Shown here piece by piece: positions 24,950-37,700 of a stretch of DNA of 64,000 nucleotides. Location: the NCBI GenBank assembly GCA_008933995.1, contig WARS01000029.1, forward strand, positions 11,045,107 through 11,109,106. The letters run 5' to 3'. Under the pieces are notes generated by a model. It had not been told where the DNA came from. It saw only the letters and a list, made by a program, of their open reading frames with translations, and made no database searches. Each line of letters opens with the position of its first letter. Positions within the stretch are counted from its first letter, which is position 1. This DNA comes from Datnioides undecimradiatus (taxonomy: Eukaryota > Chordata > Actinopteri > Lobotiformes > Datnioididae). The translations under genes and the position numbers were made by a program.

Positions 24950-27660
24950 ATGGGGCGTCTCTCCCACCTTCAGCCCAGTGTGTTGGCTCAATATCCAGAC
25001 AGACAATGCCACTGCGCTCTGTGTTTCAACGCTGGGCCATACAGCAAACACCGCTTCACCGCCCATGTAACAACCCTCAACAGCCAGTAATCCTCCTGGT
25101 CACCTGTCTGTCTCTACTATTCCTTAGAACTGTGCAATACAACCTTCAAACACACTGGTTTTAAACTCCCATGATCAGTACAACACACAAGTGAAGACTG
25201 TTCCTCCCTCTTCCTCCTTCCTCTCCTGTTGCCAAGAATTTCCCCCTCCCAGCTCCTCTGGATTGGCGTTGCACTGAAGAACATGTGATTCTGACCCTTA
25301 AAGGAGGATCAAGGCCTTTTTAAAAAAAAAATAAAAACAAACTTCTGAATAACCAGGACTCCCGTCTGGCCGCTCCACAGTCCCAGGCCACAGAGCCAGC
25401 ACATCAGTCCTGAAGGAAGCCTGGGGAAACCCCATAGCCTCATTAAAGGCATGTCTGAGACATGATGACGGCACTTGGACTGGGTGTGCTTTAGAAGGCT
25501 TTTATTTTGGTCTTGCTTTGTAACCCACCACTCTGTTGCATCTTCTTTCCTCCTTCAGCACTTTTTGTGATAAAAGTTGGACGCCATGACGACCATTTAG
25601 GTTCTTTTCTTTGTTTATGTCCCCAAAGCTTTACTTGGCAATTCAAGTAAACCATTCCTATTGGCATAACGGTGTCATGATGATTTAGGAGCTCTAAATT
25701 AGTTGAATAGTACAAGATAATGTGACCTTTATAATCTGAACTTCAGTATTAGAAAAATCCAAATTAGACCTATTACAACTTAATTGGTAGATGTATAGTG
25801 GTATCTGACTTTGATGCTTGCCATCAACTTGAAGGCTATTTGCTGAAGATGAAGTAAAACAACACAGGTCCTAAGTATTATATTGTCACTTTGTCCTTTT
25901 AAATGTTCTCTCTTTACAAGCAAAATGACCACAAAAAACAAATTTTAAATTCTGGAAATTTGAAAACATGTATACCTCATGGATCCACGGAAAAAATTGG
26001 CATTTAGGTTGTTTCAAGAGGCACTTTTCAGTAAAAACTGGATTTGTAGTTGGTGCTAGTGCTCATCAGTTTCTTTTGTGGTGGAAGATTTCAGGACATG
26101 TAATTATTTTCAAAAAAGTTCAATTAAGACTGAGTCAGGCTTGTGGCCAATGTGATTGTCCTTGGCCTTAGCAGTAAGGAAATGAAATTGGCTCTTAAGA
26201 CATTTTTTGTATCTCTTTAAGTTAGTAGAGGGGACAGTGTTGAAGTCCCACAGCTGAGGTATAGCACATGCTACTGATGAACAGGACGGTGTCCTGTCTT
26301 TAACAAGCTACAGCTTTCAGCACCAGGCTCTGATGTAGATCCGACAAAGAAGAAACCAGCGCTCACTGTGCTCTCGCTTTAATGACCTGTGTATTTACGG
26401 TCTCATTGCATGGGAGCTTCACCTGACAGAATTTATGAGTAAACTCTTTTGAGGAAGGTACAATCCACAAGTTTGTGTTTTGCTTCATCACACTGTATTT
26501 AATGTTATCTGATCTACTAGTGTCTCGTATGATGCAGCTCGAGAATGTTAAAGGAAGAGTTGTTATTGATGCTACTGACTTTAGTGTGAGCAGACGCCGG
26601 GCGGTTAACCACTAAGGCTCGTTGGAGGTGTTTCGAGGATTTTTGCAATGTTTCGGTTCCTTTTTCTAGTCTTAAAATTTGTTGGATTTGACCAAAGTAT
26701 TCAGAAAAAAACAATGATCCTGGTGCGACCTGAATTGCACTCTTAAATGTGTTGTTGACTGTCAGTTTCTGTGGAACTATCCTCAGTGTATGTTCACTGT
26801 ATGAGTCGAACGAAGAACTGAATGCCCTGAGAGAAAGGCGCGTAGGAACCCCTGAGTACGTCCTTTGTTGTGATCTTTTCATTTTCTTCAGACCCTTTAA
26901 ATCCTCACTGTGATTGAAAGTGTTCAGCTCTATATTATGGAAACACAAAAGATCGTAGACCAACGGTATGACCTCTGCAAACGTCCCTTTGCAGTTTTTT
27001 TTTTTTGTTTGTTTTCAAAGTTTAATATTTGGTGGCGTTTCTCTCCATGATGAACGTTGAAACAGCTTCCTTTCGACTTTGTGCACCAGCCAACAAGAAC
27101 TCTGTACGTTGAGTCAACAAAAACATCTGAGCAGTCAGTCACCACGTGATTATTGTAGAGAAACAGGAGTATGTCTGGAAATCCAGCTCTTGACAATACT
27201 GTTAAACTCAATAAAAGACACCTGCAGAGAAGCTGATATGGTTTAGTTTGTTTTCTCACTCAAGACAAAAGGACAAGATCGTCCAAAACATGACTGACAT
27301 GATCACCCCGTAGGTGGTTATTACCTGTGCCTCTTATGTATTTATGTACATGTGTGTAAAATGAACAGGCTATGCTCCATGTTCTTGTTTGTTTGTGCAG
27401 TTTTTCTTTTGCCTCCCATGTCCACTGTCTGGCTTCTCGTTTTCGCGCCGCTTCTGCCCCCGTTTGGTTTCATTTTATAAGGATGAGATACTTCAGTGGT
27501 CCTATGACTCCGACTGCATTGTGTCTGTCCCAGACTGATGTGGATGTTAAATCCATGTGTTTTTTTTGTATTTCCAGTTTGCATGTCCTTAATCATCAGA
27601 TGGTGTGCATTTTGTTTTGTTTTTGTCTCCTACCATTAAACAAATGTTGTTAGGAACTGG
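24950..27660 (+). other. PPP1R2 3' UTR (inferred)
   Basis: Non-coding sequence directly after the TAG. AATAAA occurs at 27210-27215 and ATTAAA at 27635-27640, the latter followed by a GT-rich stretch typical of a cleavage downstream element. This suggests a 3' UTR of up to about 2.7 kb. Several ORFs of 60-150 codons cross it on both strands, but none has recognisable features. Confidence 0.55.
27635..27640 (+). terminator. Candidate distal PPP1R2 polyadenylation signal
   Basis: ATTAAA followed within 20-40 bases by a GT/T-rich segment. A proximal AATAAA lies at 27210. The choice between them is inferred. Confidence 0.4.
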
Positions 27661-29739
27661 TGTCTGTTGTGGCTTATGTTTGATGCGAAGAGTCACCATA
27701 CTTTTTGAAAGTGAATGATGCAGGAAGTCAGGACCAGCTGTGCAGATTTCTCCCTGACACAGTCCGCCTCTAGAAATCTGGAATTACACAACTTTTTTCC
27801 CCTCTGGTATTGATTTTGTCTGTCTGCAAAAAGTCATTTGATTTAAATATAAGTATATCAAAATTTAGTTATGATAAATTACAAATCTTTGTTTATTATG
27901 ACTTACAGCCCCTTTTCAAAGCATGAAAAGCGATTTAAAACTTGTTAGCTGCAGGTAATCCATCACAAGAAACCCACCAGGCCTGTCTTATTACGCTGTT
28001 CATTAGCTGTACATTATTGCATTAAAAGTAATGTGATACTGTTCACTAATGTTAGATGTAACATGTAACTTTGTCATTAAGAGTTGCAGATGTGACAGTT
28101 TATTTGCTGCGTGTCAAACATGTTTTGAATTGGTGTGTTAATATCAAAACTAGGAAGGAATGGGGACAGACAAACACTGTAATAATTATATAATTATAAC
28201 TATAAAACAAAATATATTGTGGTCTTTAACAAAATGTATTGGAAATGGAGCTAAATATAGCAAAATGTTCAGTCTAGCTACACATTTTAAGTACAGACTC
28301 TGAGTGAAATCGCAGTGCCCTTCTGCCTTCCACCTGTTCTGACCAATGCCACAAAGTGTAAAGTGAAAACCAGCCGTGTCAAGCATGAAATTGAGCTCCT
28401 CGATCTGTTGTGTTTCTGCATTGCACAGAAATTTTATATGGACTTTGTTAATGTTTTCAGACATACTCTTTGGTTTTCTGTTGCTATCTCTTTGTCTTTT
28501 TGGTTGACCTGACAGCCTCTGAGGTGATGCAGTACATGAAATCACAGCGTCTCTATATTCCCACCAGGTGGCGCTGTTACATTGCACATCTTTCCTTCCC
28601 GTTGGATTTCTAGTAATCCTAATAGGATAGAGGCGGGCACCGTGTTCGTGCAAGGATTATCCTGCATGTTTGGTCTGGAGTGGGTTTACAGCTGAGAATG
28701 AACGCATCTATCTGCGTTTCATTCAACCGCAAAAGAGCTTTTAGACGGAGGTGGTAGAGAGATTTGCTTCACCCTTGGATAAAATGTCAAATGTATAACG
28801 CACTCGGCGTGTGAACATTGTGTAGTTGTTGTATCTGTTGTTAAGGAGTGATTGCTCGATGAGATCTACGGTATAAGACACGGTGGAGTAACAAGTGAGG
28901 GGGCCGTCCTGACTGTCGGTCCACGCAGCGTCAACGGTAATTCCAAAGGATCAGGAAGCGCCTGTCAACCGACACAAAGATCGTGTAGGCAGTGACAGAT
29001 GACTCGCTCCTACTTTGATACGTCGCAGGATTAATGATGAAGAGCAGAGTGGACGTTATTTTGTACGTGTGGTTGCAGAGCATGGAATTTTCAAGGATGC
29101 TATTAATTTTGCCGGGATAATAATTATTTCACACACCCATGCAACAGTGAGATCCCATCCCACTTTTGGATTAGTGGCTGTTTCACTTACTGTTTAAATA
29201 AACAACATAAACAACATGACATAAACATGCTAATCTACAGAGTACATATGCAAAAATTGAAACCGTAAGCTCCCATAAAACCATTTCTATTAGTCACAGC
29301 AGGACATAAATCCCTGAGAAGATCAAGCTGTCATCATCACACCCAATAACTGATGGTCAAAACAACATGAACGCTCACTGGGGAAGAGTGATCATGACTC
29401 ATCCCGCGCATTTAACAGTTACTGTGAGTGTAAATTCTCCACCACAATATGCTGCCATTAAAAATGCAGAAGCCTCCATTTAATTGGGATTTAAGGTAGT
29501 AAAGATCAAATGTCTAGAAATGTTTGGTTAAGTTTATAAAAATATCCCACCATGTGTACGTGTATGTGTACATTTTTAAATATGAAATGCACAATTTGAC
29601 ACATTAAACACACTAAAAATCGCACTTCAATAGCTTTTGCCACCTTGCTAAAAGGATAATTTATTCTTATCAACTATTTCAAAAAGCCCAAAACAAATAA
29701 ACACACAAACAAAAAAAGCCATAGTTGAGCCTACTCCCA
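27661..29739. other. PPP1R2-ACAP2 intergenic DNA
   Basis: AT-rich, with short ORFs only. I see no exon, repeat family or RNA gene that I can support. Confidence 0.6.
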
Positions 29740-30184
29740 TAAACTGTGTCACAGAAACGGTGCACATGCGCGCTGGTCAGTGATCCATCTTTTCCCACTA
29801 TCGAGGATCTTTGTGCGGGACTGTAGTATGTGCGTTGAAGAAAAGCTCCTCTCCCACTGGCTGCTATGACCTAGCTACCGGACGACACTTTCTGTTTTTA
29901 CCAGTGACCGCTGCGTCTGAATTCGTTCTTGCGGCGTTTTTTGGCAATCACACATTCAACACACGGTCGTTTATGGTCGCATTCCCGCGACTTTTTAATC
30001 GTAGCTGCTGGCCCCTGAGGCTAGCTGGCTAGCAGAGCAGTGACAGAGTGGAGCCAGCTGGTCGGACAGAGGTAACGTTAGCAAACAAGCTAATCAGCCC
30101 GAAAGACTCAGCCTGGATTAACGCCACTGTCTTTAATTAACGAGAGCAGAGAAGTCTGCGGGTTTTTACACACACTGAGGCAAA
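29740..30184 (+). promoter_or_regulatory. ACAP2 promoter and 5' UTR region
   Basis: GC/CpG-richer segment ending at the ACAP2 start codon. It includes an NRF1-like CATGCGC (29765-29771) and no clear TATA box, consistent with a broadly expressed gene. The transcription start is not determined. Confidence 0.45.
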
Positions 30185-31689
30185 ATGAAGATAACTGTGG
30201 ATTTCGAGGAATGTCTGAAGGACTCCCCGCGGTTCAGGTGAGTGATGACAACCAGGCTTTTGTCCCTGTTAGTGGCGATTTATTGAAAGTGTCCAGCTAG
30301 CTGCCTGCCTGCTAACCTCCGTTAATCAGCAGTAACCAGCTAGCTGTTTGCTGCCTGCTACTTTTCTATTTTTGTCTCCAAGAGATCTGGGGCCAGCCGG
30401 GGAGGCTGCCTGATGGGGTAGGAAACCAAACATACATTCACTGGCCAGTGTGGTGAGCACACATGAGCAGTACCAAGCTGTGCCTGTTTTCTGACCATAA
30501 ATTATTTAAAGATGGAAATATAGATTAAAAATGAATGCAGGAAGTCCCGGTCTGTGCCAGTAGCCTTCAAATGCCATTGTTTAAAATCTCAAGTACAACT
30601 GTATGACTGCATAACATCCCAGCTTTACTTTCTAATTCTGTGCATTTCAGGGTGGCATCCTTCCTTCTTAAACTGCATTTAAATACACTTGACAGCATAA
30701 ATTGGCAGGGCAGGACACTGGTGATGCAATCATGGGTAAATTTGTCAGTGGATTAATTGTTTGGGTCATAAAATATAATAAAGTTGTAAAGTTATGCCAA
30801 TAGTCCAACACTGTAAATCACTTAAGATTTACCAGTCAACTGTTAGATTGAAACAGCTGAACCCAGTGAATCTCTGGACCTTTTTGGTTAAAACATGACT
30901 TGAATGGGATAATTGATGATTCAGATGCTATCAAACGAATAGTCAATTGATGCTTCACCCATACAGAGCCATCAGCCAACATAACAGCCAATACAGCTAC
31001 AAACTATAATCCATTTTTAATAAACGTGTAGTGTTTGCATGAAGGAAAGACCTTTGATTAATGGTTAAGCCCACTCCAAAGTGTAAACAAGTGCCACAGC
31101 AGTTTTGTCAGGAGGTGGGCGTTCATTTGATGTATTCCTGGCACCAGTGTCACTTCTGACATCATCACTCACAACTTCTTGTTTTTTTTCTCAATTCATC
31201 AAGCCTGAATGTTGTGTAAAATGGGATGTTTGCCGTCAACTTCCTCCTCACTCCCTTTGCATTTTCCAGAGTATTGAGAAAGCGCTTCCCTCCCTCGTCC
31301 CTCTGCCCCCGCTCCTAACATCCTTTCACACAAAAACGAGGAACAGATGTTCGAAAGTTGTCTGCAGAACTTTTTTTTAATCAGAGCATTTCCTTTAGGA
31401 TCCCATTCAATGGGGTGAATAAAGGGAAACTTTCCAGTCAGCTGGGATATGCATCCCCATGTCTTACCAAGATTGCTGAAGCATGAGGGTCTCATTCATT
31501 ATTATGCATTACTAAATTAGGGATGTCGAGCCAGCCTTTGGTGTTGGTCTACAATGTGCTGTTTTTTCTTCATTACCTGGCAATCTGTTTGTAATTTGGT
31601 AACCTAGACTGTGAACTCATCATCATCATTCTCCATTATCTTAGATGCTCACTTTTGATTCATTCCTGTAACAGAGAGTGCTTAGTCAT

Positions 31690-31721
<32 letters not shown>

Positions 31722-34700
31722 AGAGATGTACATTTTGTGGAACAAAGCTAGGACCAGCTGGTCCGCAGACAGACGCTGTGGTGAACATGCATTGTTTGTT
31801 TGAAACTGAAACCTTTAACCACTGACTGTAAATGATACTGTACAAGACTTGAGCCATAATTATTATTTATAATTATCATAGATAAACAATAAGTCAGCAA
31901 CCGTTAGTTACAAAATCCATACTCAATAGAGGAAACTGCTGAACTTTATTGACTGGATGGCTGAGTCAGCTAATTCATTTCCGTGACCAGAGGCCAGACT
32001 GCACCAGTATTACATGGTTAGGGTGAAGACGTTGCATCTTAATGATTGGTATGGGTTCATGGAGTTTGGTGATGTTGCTTCATCTCAGCAGAGCTCCACC
32101 CGTTCAACAAATGAATGAGTCAGATTATTGTAAAGATCTCAGAGCTGAAATGGTTATTTTTTTTATTAATATTTGGTTTATTTATTGGGAATTAATTGAC
32201 AACTCCTGATTATCAATAAATCGCTGCAGTCACTTTTCAAGGAAAAATCCCAAATGTTTGCTAGTTTAAGCACCTCTTGTCATTTCCGTTGTTTTATATG
32301 ACAGCAAACAAAATTACTCTTTTTTTGAATTCTCGATAAGACAAAATGAGCAATAATATAGCTACTTTTCAGAGATATACATTGATCAACCAATTATTTG
32401 AAGAAGGTTCACTTATAATGAAAAGAATATATTTTTTGCCGACATAAAATACAGTAGCTCACCTTTTCTCTCTGAATTCAACAGTTTCTGTCTCTCAACA
32501 ATATATATTTTCCCACGCACCCTATGGTGGAGTGTGTGGTCCAAACAGTCTCTGCCACAACTAGACTCTTACTCCTGTCAAGCAGAAAACAATAAATATT
32601 AGTGTTGATGTATATGACAGCAGCTTCCAAATGTAGGTAAAAGTATGGTTCACCTGTTTTTCCTAGACAAATGGTCTGATTATGTACAATATGTCCAACT
32701 TGCTGCACATATCAAGTTGCATGTGAGAGACAATTTGATATGAGCACCTAGTACAACTAACCGTTTATGAACCTGTTCACTGCGTCGCAGGTCTTAAAAC
32801 AAAATGTGCCAGTCAGCAAAAACAATCTGACCACTGGTATTCGTGTCAGTGTTGTGCTCTGTGTCGCTGTGTTTTGAGGATAACATTAAACTTGCACCAC
32901 CCAAACATCAAAATATGGACAATCTTGAGGAAACTTATTAAACACGTCCATCTGAAAGTAAGCCACGTCCCATAATCCTCTGCAAACAGCAGTCCAGATA
33001 AGAATACAATACCTCATCTCTATCTATATTTTCAGCGCCCTTTGTCCTTTAGGAGTGTCATCGCTGAAAGTTTCCTGCCTGCATGTCCACTGTGGTCTCA
33101 TCATGATGGGTTGGGACTCATCAGAGATTCTCACAGCACTATTTTCCACTCTGACCACCATTATTTTACTCTCATTTTTCCATCCCCCAACTCGTTATGT
33201 TTGGCCGGTGAGGAGGACAGAGCGGGAGAAAAGGAGAGAATGGATGAAAACATGGAATATACAGCAGCGTGGAGCAGCTTTCGCTCATTCAACATCTGTT
33301 TCCATTTTGGTGTTTGCTTTCAACTTTGTGCCAGTGAATATGGAGCCCCCAAATGTGGAGAGGGTTGTTTTCAAGTGGTAATTTGGCACACCCCACATAT
33401 ATTTTTTCTTTTTTTCTTTCTTTTTTTTTTTTTGCTCTCATCCTCATTTTAGTTGGGAAGATGTCTTTGGTCGTAAACCATGCTTTCAGCCCGGAGGAGA
33501 GATCCACTAGTGCAAAAATTATGTATTTTTGGCAGAAAACCCTAGTAGCCTAGTTTTCCACTTGAGAATAGACATTAGACTCAGCCTTTCCTGGCTCCTC
33601 TTCAAGTATGAGAGTTGAAAATTCCCTTTAGAGGGCCAAGGCTTTTCTCCCCACATGTTTTACATATTTAATATGATTTCCTATCCTCCGAGGTCCCAAA
33701 GAAGGCTAAAATTCGCCATATATTTTTCAATTTAAATGAGCAGTATGTTGTTTTTATTGGCACTTGAAGAATAATAATGATGACAGTTGGTTTAGCCTGA
33801 TTCCTATCCAAAACTTCTGTGGAGCTGATATTAAATAGAAATATTACAGTATTAGATATGGTTTCTAAATGGGCTTCACAAGGAAGCAAAATACCAACAG
33901 ACTGAAAAGTCAAGCATGACGAGAGTAGGATGGGTATGTTTTTATACCTAGTAGACATGATCTACCCACGAGTGAGCTAATTTCTGTAATTAGCAGCAAC
34001 CTCTTCCCCTGTCCGCACTCTCCTCTTAATCACTATAACATGATTGCTCGCTCCTAATCAGTTTTGCTGATCTCAAGCTTGGCTGAGTGCCATGATATGA
34101 AGTCATTGGCCGAATAGCTCCGGTTGCAGTTTCTCCTGAGTCATTGACAGCAGCTGTAGAGCCAGCAGATCGCTGAACGTCTTCTCCAATACAGAATCCA
34201 GAGCCTGATGAGGAGCACTCATACTGCTGCACACCCTGCTTAGTATCCCATGGGAGTGTAGCTGCAGGCTTGTTAGCATGCTGGGTCTGTTACAGTTTGA
34301 TTCAATTGAGCTGAGGTCCGTTTCCTTTTAATGGTTATTAATTAAGGCAATTAGCAACTAATATACTGCGAGGACTGACTGTGTACTTGCTGTAATGATG
34401 CTGCTAGACACGGTTGTATTTCAGTAACTGTTGGGCAGTGTAGTAAATAAAATATTATAAAATATAGGCAATATGATATGAAAAAAATTAAACATCACCA
34501 AAAATTTAAAAATATTATATTCATGGTTGCCCCTTCTCACTCAGTGTTTTTCTTCCCACAACTTGTGGATGACATAGGAGGGCTGGGGATGTACAGTTTA
34601 CAAAATTGGCCCAAATATTCATTCATCACAACAAGAGGCAGAATTTCCCCAAAGGCCTGTGTAACTGTTTATCTTTAAGTAATGACCTCATCTTGTTAAT

Positions 34701-37700
34701 GTTGTTGAACCTCGTGCGTCTAATGGGTTTTACCACAGCGGGACACCCACCCCCTCCCCATCACCTCTCCTCTGCTCTCTGACAATTGCAGGATCTACGT
34801 CACAACACTGAAACTCACCCCATTCCTCACATTTCCATCCACAGTAACCGATTCAAAGCGTTGACTGTCAGTTTAGCTCAGCAGAATGAACGTCACTCTC
34901 TCCCGCTGGTCGACTTTGAAGTTATAAACAATAATGTAAATCAAACACAAAGAGGCCAATGTAATGTGTAAACCTCTTTCTATTCATTATAACACCTTTG
35001 ACTGCAGGAGCACCAGAGGGAAGCAGAGAGGGCGAAACACTGCTGTATCACTGCACATAGGAAAATATAGAATTTCACTCTGTACTGGAAGAAATATTTT
35101 ATGAAATGACTGTTTTGGATGGTGATAAAAACATATTATGGCATTGTTATTGGTTATTTTCTTTAAATTCCTTTGATCTCTGCCCAAAACACAAAGATAT
35201 TAACTTTGCTGTCACCTGAGATGAAGAAAAGCAGCAAAACCTCACATTAGACAAACCACAAATATTTTTAAAAATATTTGATCAACTAATCTTCCAATTA
35301 TTTCATCCCTATATGATGTTCATAATAGAGATCTGACGTACAATGGGAGCAGACCTCCAGTCAAACCGGCCAATACGCCCCATCTGCATTAGGAAATGTC
35401 TTTCAATGAGGAGCAAAGTGAAAATATGCTAAGAGCATGGTCTTTGAATGTCGGCTCGTGTCTTTGAAGTGCCGAGGTCTGTGCCACAGAAGACTGTTGT
35501 GTTTGCAGTGTGAACAGCGAACCTGTTCAACTACCTCACTCCTGCATGCAGAGTGCACACAGCCTGCTGGCCAGCTGCCAGCAGCCGCAGTGAGCTGGAG
35601 AGGCGGCGCTCTTTGTTTTGGATCACGGTCACTGAATCACTGCAAAAGAATTAGGTGTCTCCGTCTTTATAGGAGATGTTACTACAGCTTGTAGTCAGAG
35701 CTCTGACTAACAGGTGGAGGGCAAGTAGCACAGGGAAGATGTTAGGCTTTGTTTGTTTCTGTTTAGTTGTTGGCAGGGTAGGAATTTTAGTCACCCACTG
35801 CTACAATAACACCACTTTATATAGATGTTTACTCAAAGAAGCTTCAACAACACAAGTGCATAGATTTAGTGGATTCCCGGTCAACACAGTCAGTGTTGCT
35901 GCTATCTCTGCCTGTCAATTTGGGGTAGTATTTTGTGCAAAACTATCTATCAGTATGTATGGATGCATGTATTAATCATACGGTGCTATGAGGGTTGAGA
36001 TGTGCGTCCCCCACCTGTGTATTTTTCATACATTTTTTGATTTATTTTTCAGTGCTTAAAGAATTATCTACTTTTTGGGTAATAGATTAATACATTCTTT
36101 ATGCTGTTTTTAATAAATTGAATTAAAAATTCTTTAACAAGAACAATTAATTACCAATTTGCTGATTCAAGCTTTTCAAATTTGAAAAATTGGTGCTTCT
36201 TTTTGTATTTTTTATTATTTGTTTTTTTTTCATATGAACTATGCTTGGGTTTTGGACTGTAATTTTAAAAATGTCACCTTGGGTTCTTAGAATTTTTTTT
36301 AACATTTAACAAAGCTAAAAGAACCAGAAACATCTCTGTGGGAGAACCTCATAGATGATATTGACATCTGGTATAATCAGACTTGAACTGCTGTTTTAAT
36401 GTTGTAGTAAGAGATGTTGTAGTAATGTGATATAGTGACATATATCAAATTTAATTATAGGGAAAAGATTAGAACTTACAGTGCCAGAATCTCAAGTTAT
36501 TAATTATTTACCCGCCCAGTGTAATCCAAGCTGCTGGCTTCTCTTATAGACGTACAGTATTGTGGGTGTCTGTCTGGACTGTACTGTGGGTCAGTGTCCC
36601 CTTGCGTGATCATGGTCAACTTAAAGCAAAATAGGGCCCAAACATTCCCTCAGCGATGCTGAATTGGCCTCTTTCTCTCTGATGTGGTTTACATGGCAGG
36701 CTTTTTTCCTTCCTCGCTTCATGCGCTGCAGTCTCCTTTATACCACACGTCTCTCTTAATTTAGCCCCAGCTTCACCCTCACACCCAAACAACACTTAAA
36801 GCAGGATGTCTTAGCTCACTAATTTATATTGTTACATTTGGTGAAAAAGCTAGTAATCATATGTTGCTGTTTCGTTTTACTTTTCTGCTGGTATTCACTC
36901 CTTCCACCTCAGTTTTGTCACAGAGGGACAGTCCTCTCTGAGCTGTAAAGGTCACCAATGTGGTGGGTATGATTTCTCTGTGGTGCTGAATGAGTAAAAC
37001 CAGACACTTTGTAGTCACAGCAAATATACTTGAAGCTACCCACAGGGACTCTGGAGCATTTACTTCTGTAATGCAGTTTTCCTTGACAGTTTATTGGGAG
37101 TTAAAGCAGAATCCACTCCTAAAAGCAACATTTTCTTGACATAACAGAAATTAGAGCTAAAACAAGTCTAATAAGTTGACAAACAATTTTGCTGGTTTGC
37201 GAATAGTCACGATAGTTGCAAACTAACATGAACATTCAACTGAGCCAGTTGAATCTGTTTCACCAACAGTCAAAGTTGGTTACTGACTTTCAGATTAGAT
37301 TCAGGGAATATCATCTGGGTATTTCATAGTGCCAACAATTAAACAGTAAAACAATAAAGTAAAAGGCAAATTAATAGTTACATTATTAAAATAGTGTTTA
37401 ATTGTATAAATTAAGAAGTAAGGTTCATTTCAAATGTATTTCCAAATACATAGCTACTAGCACGTGAACTGGGTTATTTTTATTTGATCAACTGAACACA
37501 TCAAGCAAAATAAATCAAGCAAGTCCCTAAAACTTTATTCAAAAAGCACAGGCCGATCTGTAATTGAGCAGCCCACAAGCAAAATACAAAAACAGGGATT
37601 ATACTTGTATAATACTGCCAAAATTCAGGGCTTCCTTCCATGTTTCTGAACAGAGAGCACCAATGATGCTGCTACCACTAGATGAAAGGTAGCTCCAAAT

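Noticed and set aside
26517-27259. Minus-strand ORFs of 148 and 109 codons
   Set aside because: They lie in the inferred PPP1R2 3' UTR, show no domain or composition typical of protein, and have no start or splice context.
28186-28653. 155-codon minus-strand ORF between PPP1R2 and ACAP2
   Set aside because: No recognisable motif and an AT-rich end; no splice partners or promoter were found.
33042-33452. 136-codon plus-strand ORF in ACAP2 intron 1
   Set aside because: It ends in translated poly-T (Phe/Leu run) and has no recognisable features.
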